Part shown: piece after piece, positions 1 through 6,093 of the stretch
Position numbering within the stretch: position 1 is the stretch's first letter
Layout of the letters: every line of letters starts with the position of its first letter
Assembly (NCBI GenBank): GCA_044377005.1
Contig: JBILJV010000084.1
Location: 1 to 7,656, forward strand
Reading direction: 5' to 3'
DNA from: JABMMZ01 sp044377005
GTDB taxonomy: Bacteria > Bacteroidota > Bacteroidia > NS11-12g > UBA955
Length of the DNA stretch: 7,656 nt
Notes under the pieces: generated by a model
Told to the model about the DNA's origin: nothing
The model's input: the letters and a program-made list of their open reading frames with translations, nothing else
The model's database searches: none
Translations under genes and position numbers: made by a program

Positions 1-133
1 TAAAGGTATTTTTACAGAAAATGCCTATACCTCCAACAGCTTGTGAATAGGCGCCAATTGGAGGGTAATATCCAAACGAATGCGCAAGGGTTGATGAGAT
101 TAAAATACTACAAAAAAGTAAGGTTTTTAGCAT
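1..133 (-). CDS. Secreted, probable outer-membrane protein (N-terminal part only)
   Basis: This is the 5' end of a minus-strand gene that runs off the left edge; 44 codons are visible, starting with ATG at 133. The protein begins with a signal peptide (M-L-K-T followed by a hydrophobic stretch at about residues 4-17, with likely cleavage near T-L-A-H-S, residues 15-19). The mature start contains PPIGAYSQAVGGIGIFCKN (residues 24-42). That resembles the start of many Bacteroidota outer-membrane barrel proteins (PorV/FadL-like and related families), where a Gly/Ala-rich 'GA..A.GG.G' segment follows the signal peptide. The family assignment is inference from this short stretch. The gene is divergent from ktrA and has a possible promoter at 143-171. 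It could equally be another exported protein, so only export is well supported. Confidence 0.6.
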   Translation of the reverse strand, partial: MLKTLLFCSILISSTLAHSFGYYPPIGAYSQAVGGIGIFCKNTF

Positions 134-142
134 AGTTTTAAG

Positions 143-171
143 CAATTATAATCAAAAAAAAATCAATTCAA
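143..171 (-). promoter_or_regulatory. Possible promoter for the leftmost minus-strand gene
   Basis: Read on the minus strand, TTG (169-171), an 18-bp spacer and TATAATTG (143-150) resemble the Bacteroidota TTG-N17-23-TAnnTTTG promoter, with one mismatch in the -7 box. The element ends 9 nt before the ATG at 133. Confidence 0.35.
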
Positions 172-212
172 TAATTTATCTAATTTTTTATGGAAGTTTG
201 AAACAAAGGGAT

Positions 213-220
213 TAATTTTG
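213..220 (+). promoter_or_regulatory. Probable -7 promoter element of ktrA
   Basis: TAATTTTG matches the Bacteroidota -7 consensus TAnnTTTG exactly and ends 15 nt before the ktrA ATG. The -33 region is weak: ATG replaces TTG at 190-192, with a 20-bp spacer. The predicted 5' leader is only about a dozen A-rich nucleotides. Confidence 0.4.
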
Positions 221-235
221 CTTAAATAAATTAAA

Positions 236-931
236 ATGATAAAATCAAAATTTGCGGTAATTGGATTGGGTAGATTTGGTGGAAAAATTGCAAGACAATT
301 AGCGAGAAGAGGGGCAGAAGTAGTTGCCATAGATGATAATGAGGATAAAGTAGAATCATTAAAAGAAGATGTGGCAATGGCAATAACGATGGATGCAACT
401 GATATTAGGGCACTAAGAAGTTTCAAAATTGATGAAATGGATGCGGTTGTTGTTGCCATAGGTGAAAATTTTGAAGCTTTGGTACTAACGGTTGTTAATT
501 TATTGGAACTGAAAATCAAGAGAATTATTGCAAGGGCTGGTTCTGCACATCAAAAGATGATTTTAGAAAAGCTAGGTATTAAAGAAACGTTATCTCCTGA
601 AGAGGAGGTTGGTATTTTGGTTGCAGAAAGATTGATTCACCCAAGTGTTAAAACGTTTTTGCAATTGCCTGATGGTTATGAAATTGCTGAAATAAGCGCG
701 CCTGAAGGGGTGTTGAACAAAACCATTAAAGACATAGATTTCGAAACAAAATACAACTTAACATTAATTACAGTTAAGCGATTGTTTGAAATGGATAAAA
801 AAGGTCACATTGAAAAAGAAAGGCATTTGTTGGGGGTTGTATTGCCCACAACAGTGATTTACGATAATGATGAAATTATCATTATGGGAAAAGAAATTGA
901 TATAGAGCGATTTATTGAAATGAATAAATAG
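236..931 (+). CDS. ktrA: KtrA/TrkA-family potassium uptake regulatory protein (RCK domain)
   Basis: This cytoplasmic RCK protein is expected to form an octameric ring that gates a KtrB-type K+ (or Na+-coupled K+) membrane subunit in response to nucleotides. The N-terminal Rossmann (RCK_N/TrkA_N) domain spans about residues 4-120. It has the nucleotide-binding GLGRFG motif at 10-15, acidic residues D33-D34 at the end of the second strand, the conserved D-A-T-D at 53-56 and V-A-I-G at 73-76. An RCK_C (TrkA_C) domain follows at about 140-230 and ends in the typical 'IIIMGKEIDIERF' strand-helix. At 231 aa it is close to Bacillus KtrA, with slightly extended loops in the C-domain, and a single RCK pair rules out the roughly 450-aa double-RCK TrkA. 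No ktrB/trkH gene lies in the window: upstream is a divergent envelope gene and downstream is lon. The start is the ATG after an A-rich stretch with no Shine-Dalgarno. The family call is secure; choice of KtrA over another single-RCK regulator is inference. Confidence 0.9.
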   Translation: MIKSKFAVIGLGRFGGKIARQLARRGAEVVAIDDNEDKVESLKEDVAMAITMDATDIRALRSFKIDEMDAVVVAIGENFEALVLTVVNLLELKIKRIIARAGSAHQKMILEKLGIKETLSPEEEVGILVAERLIHPSVKTFLQLPDGYEIAEISAPEGVLNKTIKDIDFETKYNLTLITVKRLFEMDKKGHIEKERHLLGVVLPTTVIYDNDEIIIMGKEIDIERFIEMNK

Positions 932-965
932 GATAACTATTTGTTCACAATAAATACATTCATTT

Positions 966-987
966 TGTCATACATTGTGGTATGGCA
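966..987. repeat. Inverted repeat in the ktrA-lon gap / lon leader
   Basis: TGTCATAC (966-973) and GTATGGCA (980-987) are complementary over 8 positions, including one G-U pair, around the 6-nt loop ATTGTG. The core CATAC/GTATG is perfect. It lies 26 nt before the lon ATG. No T-run follows, so it does not look like an intrinsic terminator. It could be an operator half-site pair or an mRNA hairpin in the lon leader. It does not match the CIRCE/HrcA element. The function is unknown. Confidence 0.4.
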
Positions 988-1013
988 CGTCTATTGTAAA
1001 TTAAAGTAAAGAT

Positions 1014-3476
1014 ATGAATTTTGATAAATTGATTTTTGGCGGGGGTATTGATAATGACGACTCAGAGACAAGTGATTTGTTTCCATTGTTTTCTCAGCAA
1101 GAGGAAAAGGAAAGTAACAAATTAGTTGTGCCAGAAAGTCTGCCAATTTTACCGATTAGAAACACTGTTTTATTTCCAGGCGTAGTTTTCCCTATTACAG
1201 TTGGAAGGGATAAGTCTATAAAGCTTATCAAAGATGCAAATAAGTCTGATAAAATCATAGGTGTTTTTGCGCAAATAGATCCTGACACTGAAGAACCTAC
1301 TATTTCACAGTTGAATAGTATTGGAACCATGGCACAAATTGTAAAAGTGCTAAGAATGCCTGATGGTAATACAACGGTTATTATTCAAGGTAAAAAAAGA
1401 ATTTTATTGGGAGAAGAAATAAGTTCAGATCCTTATTTAAGGGCTAAAGTAACAAGTCTGGAATATATTGATGAAAAGCCTGACAAAGAATTAAAGGCGC
1501 TAATGTCTAACATCAAGGATACTGCATCCGAGAATATTCATTTATCACCCAATATTCCTACTGAAGCAAATTTTGCCATTAAGAACATTGACAGTGATAA
1601 TTTCTTGGTTAGTTTTATTGCGTCTAATCTTAATATTTCACTTCAAGAAAAGCAAAAGATTATCAATACCAATACTTTAAAAGAACGTGCACATATTGTT
1701 TTTGAGCATTTGATAAGAGAAAATCAAATGTTGAAACTCAAAGATCAAATTCAGAATAAAGTTAAGGTTGATATTGACAAACAGCAAAAAGAATATTTCC
1801 TTCAACAACAAATAAGGGCAATTCAAGAGGAGCTTGGTCAGGACAGCCCCGACCGTGAAATACAAAGTTTAAGAGACCGTGGATTGAAAAAGAAATGGCC
1901 CAAAGAAGCCAAAGAAGCTTTCAATAAAGAATTAGATAAGTTGTTGCGTGCCAATCCTGCAAGTCCCGATTATTCTGTAGGGATTAATTACGCTCAAACC
2001 TTGCTTGATTTGCCTTGGAATGATTTTACTAAGGATAGTTTGGATCTAAAAAAAGCTCAGAAAGTTTTTGATAGCGACCATTATGGTTTGGAAAAAGTAA
2101 AACAACGAATTCTTGAATATTTAGCAGTTTTAAAATTAAAAGGAGATTTAAAAAGCCCAATAATTTGTCTATACGGCCCTCCTGGTGTTGGTAAAACTTC
2201 ATTAGGTAAAAGTATTGCTAAAGCCATAGGTAGAAAATATGTTAGAGTTTCTTTAGGTGGTTTGCATGATGAATCAGAAATAAGAGGTCATAGAAAAACC
2301 TATATTGGTGCTATGCCCGGCAGAATTATTCAAAATATTAAAAAAGTTAAATCAGGAAATCCTGTGTTTGTTTTGGATGAAATAGACAAAGTAGGTACAG
2401 ATTTTAGAGGCGACCCTTCTTCCGCCTTATTAGAAGTGTTGGATCCTGAACAAAACACCACTTTTCATGATAATTATTTAGAAATAGACTATGACTTAAG
2501 TAAAGTAATGTTTATTGCTACAGCCAATTCATTGGATACTATTCAACCTGCGTTATTGGATAGAATGGAGGTAATTGAAATCAGTGGTTATACTGTGGAA
2601 GAAAAAATTGAAATTGCTCAAAAATATTTAATTCCTAAGCAAAGAACTCAACACGGGTTAAAAGCCAATCAATTTAAATTATCAAACGATGTTGTAGAAC
2701 TAATCGTTGAAGAATACACAAGAGAAAGTGGTGTAAGGAATTTAGAGAAAAAAATTGCTTCGTTAGTTAGGCACAATGCCATGAACATAGCGATGGAAAT
2801 AGATTTAAAGCCTTCGTTAAATGCCGAGGACATTCAACGAATATTAGGGGTTGATAAATTAGACAAAGAAATATACCAAGACAATGAAGTAGCAGGAGTC
2901 GTTACTGGTTTAGCTTGGAGTCCTGTAGGTGGCAGTATTTTGTTTGTAGAAAGTACACTTACCAGAGGAAAAGGTTCGCTGACATTAACAGGAAAATTGG
3001 GTGATGTTATGAAAGAAAGTGCCACTACCGCATTAACATTTTTAAAAGCGAATGCCGATTATTTAGGGATTCCTAATGAAAGGTTTAATCAATATGACAT
3101 CCATATTCACTTTCCGGCAGGAGCCATTCCTAAAGATGGTCCAAGTGCAGGGATTACAATTTTAACCTCTTTGGCTTCGTTGTTTACACAAAGAAAAGTA
3201 AAGCAATTTTTAGCTATGACAGGCGAAATAACGTTGAGAGGACGAGTATTGCCTGTAGGAGGAATCAAAGAAAAGATATTAGCTGCAAAACGAGCAGGAA
3301 TCAAAGAGATTGTAATGTGCCATGACAATAAAAAAGATGTTGATGATATTCCACAAAATTATCTCAAAGGTCTTCAATTTCATTACATAAAAAATATGTT
3401 AGAGGTGTTGGATTTGGCATTGTTGGAAGAAAAGGTTAAAAACCCTATTAGCTTTGACCAAGTAACTGTAGCGTAG
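1014..3476 (+). CDS. lon: ATP-dependent serine protease Lon (endopeptidase La)
   Basis: Lon is a cytoplasmic hexameric AAA+ protease that degrades misfolded proteins and specific regulators. The 820-aa protein is full length for LonA. A roughly 40-residue acidic leader (D-D-S-E-T-S-D near 14-21) precedes the LON substrate-binding domain (about 42-240, starting L-P-I-L-P-I-R-N). A helical linker containing EYFLQQQIRAIQEELG (260-275) follows. The AAA+ module has Walker A GPPGVGKT (388-395), Walker B FVLDEID (452-458), sensor-1 Asn505, arginine finger R517 in L-L-D-R-M, and sensor-2 R575 in S-G-V-R-N-L-E-K. The Lon protease domain (about 625-805) carries catalytic Ser711 in KDGPSAGIT and Lys754 in GGIKEKIL, with the usual 43-residue Ser-Lys spacing, so it should be active. 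Translation starts at ATG after an A-rich AAAGTAAAGAT leader. It lies 82 bp after ktrA and could be partly cotranscribed with it; I find no clean TAnnTTTG box in the gap. Confidence 0.98.
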   Translation: MNFDKLIFGGGIDNDDSETSDLFPLFSQQEEKESNKLVVPESLPILPIRNTVLFPGVVFPITVGRDKSIKLIKDANKSDKIIGVFAQIDPDTEEPTISQLNSIGTMAQIVKVLRMPDGNTTVIIQGKKRILLGEEISSDPYLRAKVTSLEYIDEKPDKELKALMSNIKDTASENIHLSPNIPTEANFAIKNIDSDNFLVSFIASNLNISLQEKQKIINTNTLKERAHIVFEHLIRENQMLKLKDQIQNKVKVDIDKQQKEYFLQQQIRAIQEELGQDSPDREIQSLRDRGLKKKWPKEAKEAFNKELDKLLRANPASPDYSVGINYAQTLLDLPWNDFTKDSLDLKKAQKVFDSDHYGLEKVKQRILEYLAVLKLKGDLKSPIICLYGPPGVGKTSLGKSIAKAIGRKYVRVSLGGLHDESEIRGHRKTYIGAMPGRIIQNIKKVKSGNPVFVLDEIDKVGTDFRGDPSSALLEVLDPEQNTTFHDNYLEIDYDLSKVMFIATANSLDTIQPALLDRMEVIEISGYTVEEKIEIAQKYLIPKQRTQHGLKANQFKLSNDVVELIVEEYTRESGVRNLEKKIASLVRHNAMNIAMEIDLKPSLNAEDIQRILGVDKLDKEIYQDNEVAGVVTGLAWSPVGGSILFVESTLTRGKGSLTLTGKLGDVMKESATTALTFLKANADYLGIPNERFNQYDIHIHFPAGAIPKDGPSAGITILTSLASLFTQRKVKQFLAMTGEITLRGRVLPVGGIKEKILAAKRAGIKEIVMCHDNKKDVDDIPQNYLKGLQFHYIKNMLEVLDLALLEEKVKNPISFDQVTVA

Positions 3477-3506
3477 TTGATTTTTAGTTTTCTTTCCTTA
3501 TATTTG
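3477..3506 (+). promoter_or_regulatory. Bacteroidota-type promoter of the haem-motif lipoprotein gene
   Basis: TTG (3477-3479), a 19-bp spacer and TATATTTG (3499-3506) match the Bacteroidota consensus TTG-N~19-TAnnTTTG exactly. The -33 box directly abuts the lon stop codon. The -7 box ends 14 nt before the ATG at 3521, so the leader would be about 10 nt. This supports separate transcription from lon. Confidence 0.65.
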
Positions 3507-3520
3507 TAATTAATTAATCA

Positions 3521-3880
3521 ATGAAATCAATTTTTACTTCTCTTTTTGTATTAAGTGCCTTTCTTGTTACAGTTCAAGCTTGTAAGCCTAAAAAAACAGT
3601 TACAATTAGCAAAACAGATTGTTCAGCGACTTATACCAAAGATGTTTCTCCAATTATTAATAAATATTGTGCAGCTTCTTGCCACAGTTCAACTAAAAAA
3701 GCCTACGGCATTGATTTATCAAACTATGAAATGGTAAAAGAAGAAGCTATGAAAAAACGTTTTATGGGTTCAATTAAACATGAAGGATTGTATCCACAAA
3801 TGCCTAAAAAAGGAGCTAAATTATCCGATAGTACCATTTCGATAATTAATTGTTGGATTGAAGGTGGATACAAACAATAA
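3521..3880 (+). CDS. Small lipoprotein with a variant cytochrome c-like haem motif (CxxxCH)
   Basis: The 119-aa protein starts with a lipoprotein signal peptide (M-K-S, hydrophobic core about 4-17, lipobox T-V-Q-A-C with lipidated Cys21), so it should be membrane-anchored and face the periplasm or cell surface. The mature part begins with a segment typical of small c-type cytochrome domains: YTKDVSPIINKYC (38-50) leads into CAASCH (C50, C54, H55). Later, Met94 in YPQMPKKG is a plausible distal axial ligand, and LSDSTISIINCWIEGGY (101-117) matches the C-terminal helix of the planctomycete-type/PSCyt1-like cytochrome family. The haem motif has three residues between the cysteines instead of two, and the DNA reads TGT GCA GCT TCT TGC CAC without ambiguity. 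Two additional cysteines (C34, C111) might form a disulfide. The gene has its own promoter and is convergent with the next gene. A role in electron transfer is inference; it may bind haem weakly or not at all. Confidence 0.8.
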   Translation: MKSIFTSLFVLSAFLVTVQACKPKKTVTISKTDCSATYTKDVSPIINKYCAASCHSSTKKAYGIDLSNYEMVKEEAMKKRFMGSIKHEGLYPQMPKKGAKLSDSTISIINCWIEGGYKQ

Positions 3881-3888
3881 TTTATTGT
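3874..3888. repeat. 15-bp palindrome joining two convergent stop codons
   Basis: ACAATAA-T-TTATTGT is a perfect 7-bp inverted repeat around one base. Each half contains one gene's last codon and stop (CAA TAA on both strands). The stem is AT-only apart from one C-G pair and there is essentially no loop, so it would make at best a weak bidirectional terminator. Confidence 0.4.
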
Positions 3889-4304
3889 AAGTAAATTTCC
3901 ATTTCATTTACTGCGCCGTTTAGTTCAATCCAAGCCACAGTATAAATTCCTAAATCTAGGAACATAACAGGTCTGTCCAAACCAGTCTCTTTGTCTACTA
4001 AGGTTTTAATCGATAATATTTTGTATTTTTTAAGTCCAAATTCACAAGGAAGGGTTTTAACATCAAAATCCCCGTCAGTGAAGAAATATTCAAAAAAATC
4101 ATCGCCTGTTTCTTTGTTGTAAGTTGCATTTAAGTCAACGATACGAGTTTTTCTGTAATATTGAATGTACTTAAATGTGTTGTTTTTACATTGGTTAATG
4201 TATACAGAATCGCCAACCATAACAGTGCGAGTGCTGTCTGTAGTTGAAGAATAGCCCGTTTGTGTGCAGCCCCATAGAATTAATATTAAAGCGATTATTC
4301 TCAT
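3882..4304 (-). CDS. Hypothetical lipoprotein
   Basis: I do not recognise the family. Starting at ATG 4304 gives a 140-aa protein with a short lipoprotein signal: M-R-I-I, a hydrophobic core to residue 11, and lipobox L-W-G-C with lipidated Cys13. A longer reading from 4334 adds ten residues. It would run through the predicted -7 box at 4307-4314 and bury the signal peptide, so the shorter start is preferred. The mature part is a mixed, aromatic-rich, probably beta-rich domain with Y-x-Q-Y-Y-R-K (46-52), a D-D-F-F-E-Y-F-F segment (68-75) and two further cysteines (C39, C87). No catalytic motif is visible. The gene is convergent with the haem-motif lipoprotein (1-bp gap) and divergent from the PUR-family gene. 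An envelope location is well supported; the function is unknown. Confidence 0.75.
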   Translation of the reverse strand: MRIIALILILWGCTQTGYSSTTDSTRTVMVGDSVYINQCKNNTFKYIQYYRKTRIVDLNATYNKETGDDFFEYFFTDGDFDVKTLPCEFGLKKYKILSIKTLVDKETGLDRPVMFLDLGIYTVAWIELNGAVNEMEIYLQ

Positions 4305-4306
4305 TA

Positions 4307-4335
4307 CAAAGATATATTTCAAATTTACTGCCAAA
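4307..4335 (-). promoter_or_regulatory. Bacteroidota-type promoter of the hypothetical lipoprotein gene
   Basis: On the minus strand, TTTG (4332-4335), a 17-bp spacer and TATCTTTG (4307-4314) match the TTTG/TTG ... TAnnTTTG consensus. The -7 box ends only 2 nt before the ATG at 4304, so transcription should begin at or very near the start codon. The spacer is at the short end of the known range. Confidence 0.55.
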
Positions 4336-4402
4336 GTTCGTATTTTTTTTGATTTTTAAAAAATTAGATGTTAATTAGCACCCATATTTTAAATAAAAGA
4401 AG

Positions 4403-4705
4403 ATGGAAGATTTTAGAGACCAAAACACGATTTTTTCAAAACGTGTTAAAGCAGGAAAGAGAACGTACTTTTTTGATGTAAGAAGTACTAAGTCAAATGA
4501 TTATTATTTAACAATTACTGAAAGTTCCAAAAAGTTTGAGGATGGGAACTATGTGAAAACTAAAATTTTCTTGTATAAAGAGGATTTTAATAAGTTTTCT
4601 GATGCCCTTAACGAAACTATTAAGCATGTTAAAAATGAATTGTTGCCAGAGTATAATTTTGATGAATTTACTAGGCACAATGATTCTGAGACCAATAACG
4701 GTTAA
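4403..4705 (+). CDS. PUR-family (DUF3276) DNA/RNA-binding protein
   Basis: This 100-aa cytoplasmic protein belongs to the bacterial PUR-alpha-like family (DUF3276), widespread in Bacteroidota and related to Borrelia BpuR/EbfG. The family binds single-stranded or purine-rich DNA and RNA, probably as dimers. The single PUR repeat spans about residues 10-77. Strands I-F-S-K-R-V-K-A-G-K-R-T-Y-F-F-D-V (10-26), D-Y-Y-L-T-I-T-E-S (33-41) and T-K-I-F-L-Y (53-58) are followed by a helix, DFNKFSDALNETIKHVK (61-77). The tail to residue 100 is polar and acidic. The gene stands alone, divergent from a lipoprotein gene, and is followed by a strong terminator. Translation starts at ATG after A-rich AAATAAAAGAAG. 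No clear TAnnTTTG box precedes it; TATTTTAA at 4385-4392 is only a partial match. Its nucleic-acid targets cannot be told from this sequence. Confidence 0.88.
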   Translation: MEDFRDQNTIFSKRVKAGKRTYFFDVRSTKSNDYYLTITESSKKFEDGNYVKTKIFLYKEDFNKFSDALNETIKHVKNELLPEYNFDEFTRHNDSETNNG

Positions 4706-4720
4706 TTCAATATTCTCCAT

Positions 4721-4753
4721 AAAAAAACCAGACTTATTAGTCTGGTTTTTTTT
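4721..4753 (+). terminator. Strong intrinsic terminator, bidirectional
   Basis: CCAGACT (4728-4734), the loop TATT and AGTCTGG (4739-4745) form a perfect 7-bp stem. It is flanked by seven A's on the left and eight T's on the right, which extend the stem and supply a U-tract on either strand. It sits 16 nt after the stop of the PUR-family gene and could also stop minus-strand transcription coming from the right. Confidence 0.92.
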
Positions 4754-4794
4754 GTTTTATGAGTATTAGTTTTAAAGCTCGACAGTTTTGCTTG

Positions 4795-4881
4795 TTAAAT
4801 TTGAGTTAATACCCAAAGTTGAATAAACATTAGCAATAGTAAAATTAAAGTTGCTTTTAGCATTGAAATTGAAGATTTCAT
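4795..4881 (-). CDS. Possible small single-pass membrane protein (28 aa)
   Basis: A minus-strand ORF from ATG 4881 to TAA 4795 encodes 28 residues: a short polar N-terminus with two lysines (M-K-S-S-I-S-M-L-K-A), then a continuous hydrophobic run (T-L-I-L-L-L-L-M-F-I-Q-L-W-V-L, residues 11-25) long enough for a transmembrane helix. The charge pattern suggests an N-in orientation. It lies in the otherwise empty gap downstream of the acyl-CoA reductase gene and upstream, in its own reading direction, of the bidirectional terminator. That would give a tidy transcription unit. No clear -7 box was found before it. AT-rich DNA readily produces Leu/Ile-rich ORFs, so this may be chance. Confidence 0.3.
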   Translation of the reverse strand: MKSSISMLKATLILLLLMFIQLWVLTQI

Positions 4882-4988
4882 AATATATTTATTGATTTAG
4901 TTATCTTTTAGACGACTATGTTCTATAAAAGTTGCATTAGTTCGAAGAATATTATTCAAACAGCTGTATATTAGTTATTTATGTTAAT

Positions 4989-5012
4989 AAAAAGACGTAC
5001 GCTAATCTTTTT
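4989..5012 (-). terminator. Possible weak terminator after the acyl-CoA reductase gene
   Basis: AAAAAGA (4989-4995) and TCTTTTT (5006-5012) form a 7-bp inverted repeat around a 10-nt loop containing the palindrome CGTACG. On the minus strand it lies 43 nt after the stop of the gene ending at 5056 and ends in a T-run. The stem has a single G-C pair, so the call is weak. Confidence 0.25.
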
Positions 5013-5055
5013 GAACAATCAAAAAACATTAGAAAAAAGTAATTTAGGTAGTCAT

Positions 5056-6051
5056 TTAAATGGTTTTCAGAAAGTCTAAGACATTGATATTGTCTGCATA
5101 GTCCCATAATGCAGGACTTTGCGCTTTGCCAAATCCAATTGCATTTGGGATTTCGGAATGATGACTTACCACACATTGCCACAAATCATTGTGTGAATTG
5201 AGGTAAGAAACAGCCTCATCAATTGTATCGTAATAATGATAATTCATAGTCGCGATAGGAGCATGGGGAGTCTCTTTTTCTTGGTAAAGCATAAATCCAT
5301 TGTCGTAATGTTTGTCTAAGTTCATTAACAATATAGACTTATGGTACATGTAATTGTTGTAATATTTATGATGATTTACAATGTCAATGTATAAGTCGTA
5401 TGACTCATATAGCCTTTTTAAATCAATATTTCTTGGAAGGATTAAATGGGTTACATTGCGGCATCCCAATCCAAAATATTGATAAATGTCATGAGCGAGT
5501 CCTTTTAATTCATCATCAGATTCATTGCCGGTAAGAACAGCAACAGAAGTGCGGTTTTTTCGGATTATTTTAGGGATGTCTCTGAAGTAATACTCGAAAT
5601 AACGAGCAGAATTATTACTACCAGTTGCAATAAGACCGTCAATGTTTCTAAGAGAATCTGAGATAATAATTGATTCATTGAAATACGGATTAAGTTCAAT
5701 TAAACATTTAACAACATGTTTCATTAAAACTTGGTCTTGACTAGACGGTTTGATAACGGCAGTGTGACCCATTGCTAAAACGCACAATAAATCGTGAAGG
5801 CCAACCAAGGGGATATTCCCTGCCATAATAATGCCTATTTTTTTATTTGAAACTTCAGAAGAATGGTTTTCTAACCATTTTTCGATGTAATCTTTATTTA
5901 AAGCATATTTCCAAGAATCTAAAGCGCTGTTGATTGAGGTTTCTGTAAACCATTGATTTTCAGCATGAGCTTGGTGTATGATTGAAGAATCAATCTGAGA
6001 AAGTTGCAATGATAATTCGGAAAAAGCTTTGATTATATCGGTTTTGTTCAC
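5056..6051 (-). CDS. LuxC-family acyl-CoA reductase (aldehyde-forming)
   Basis: This soluble protein belongs to the LuxC/acyl-CoA reductase branch of the aldehyde dehydrogenase fold. The family reduces acyl-CoA or acyl-protein thioesters to aldehydes with NAD(P)H. It has the family's GIIMAGNIPLVGLHD segment (73-87), V-I-K-P-S-S (99-104), L-I-A-T-G-S-N-N-S-A-R-Y-F-E-Y-Y-F (140-156) and the putative nucleophile Cys197 in FGLGCRNVTH (193-202). The C-terminus is QSPALWDYADNINVLDFL (311-328). At 331 aa it is shorter than Vibrio LuxC (about 480) but normal for the Bacteroidota form. The start codon is GTG (6049-6051), with a near-perfect promoter just upstream; no nearby ATG gives an alternative. 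No luxD/luxE, luciferase, ferredoxin or fatty-acid gene lies beside it, so substrate and pathway are unknown. The family call is secure; bioluminescence is not implied. Confidence 0.9.
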   Translation of the reverse strand: MNKTDIIKAFSELSLQLSQIDSSIIHQAHAENQWFTETSINSALDSWKYALNKDYIEKWLENHSSEVSNKKIGIIMAGNIPLVGLHDLLCVLAMGHTAVIKPSSQDQVLMKHVVKCLIELNPYFNESIIISDSLRNIDGLIATGSNNSARYFEYYFRDIPKIIRKNRTSVAVLTGNESDDELKGLAHDIYQYFGLGCRNVTHLILPRNIDLKRLYESYDLYIDIVNHHKYYNNYMYHKSILLMNLDKHYDNGFMLYQEKETPHAPIATMNYHYYDTIDEAVSYLNSHNDLWQCVVSHHSEIPNAIGFGKAQSPALWDYADNINVLDFLKTI

Positions 6052-6055
6052 GTTG

Positions 6056-6083
6056 CAAATTTAGTTATTTATAGTCATTCCAA
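6056..6083 (-). promoter_or_regulatory. Bacteroidota-type promoter of the acyl-CoA reductase gene
   Basis: On the minus strand, TTG (6081-6083), a 17-bp spacer and TAAATTTG (6056-6063) match the consensus. The -7 box is followed by a C, the commonly extended form TAnnTTTGC. It ends 4 nt before the GTG start codon, predicting a leaderless or nearly leaderless mRNA. Confidence 0.55.
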
Positions 6084-6093
6084 CATAAGAAAG

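Larger units (their letters stand above)
4754..5055. other. Gene-poor 300-bp interval
   Basis: Between the terminator and the 3' end of the acyl-CoA reductase gene there is no conventional gene. It holds the possible 28-codon minus-strand ORF (4795-4881) and an AT-rich inverted repeat at 4989-5012. I see no tRNA, riboswitch or insertion-sequence end here. Confidence 0.6.

Noticed and set aside
163..519. 118-codon minus-strand ORF over the start of ktrA
   Set aside because: It is antisense to the clearly conserved RCK_N domain. Its Ser/Ile/Leu-rich composition is typical of the opposite strand of a real gene.
966..987. Reading the inverted repeat after ktrA as an intrinsic terminator
   Set aside because: No U-tract follows on the plus strand and the stem contains a G-U pair, so read-through into lon seems more likely.
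4305..4334. Ten-codon N-terminal extension of the 3882-4304 lipoprotein (ATG at 4334)
   Set aside because: It would place an exact TAnnTTTG box inside the coding sequence and displace the lipoprotein signal peptide. The ATG at 4304 fits both promoter and lipobox.
4508..4720. 70-codon minus-strand ORF over the PUR-family gene
   Set aside because: It is antisense to a well-supported gene whose PUR-repeat pattern is clear.
4979..5182. 67-codon minus-strand ORF overlapping the 3' end of the acyl-CoA reductase gene
   Set aside because: It overlaps the conserved C-terminal coding region in another frame and has no recognisable features. It starts inside the real gene.
4971..6072. Exact 12-bp direct repeat TTAGTTATTTAT at 4971-4982 and 6061-6072, flanking the acyl-CoA reductase gene
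   Set aside because: It resembles a target-site duplication around an inserted gene, but A/T 12-mers recur by chance in DNA this AT-rich. There are no terminal inverted repeats, and the right copy overlaps a promoter box.
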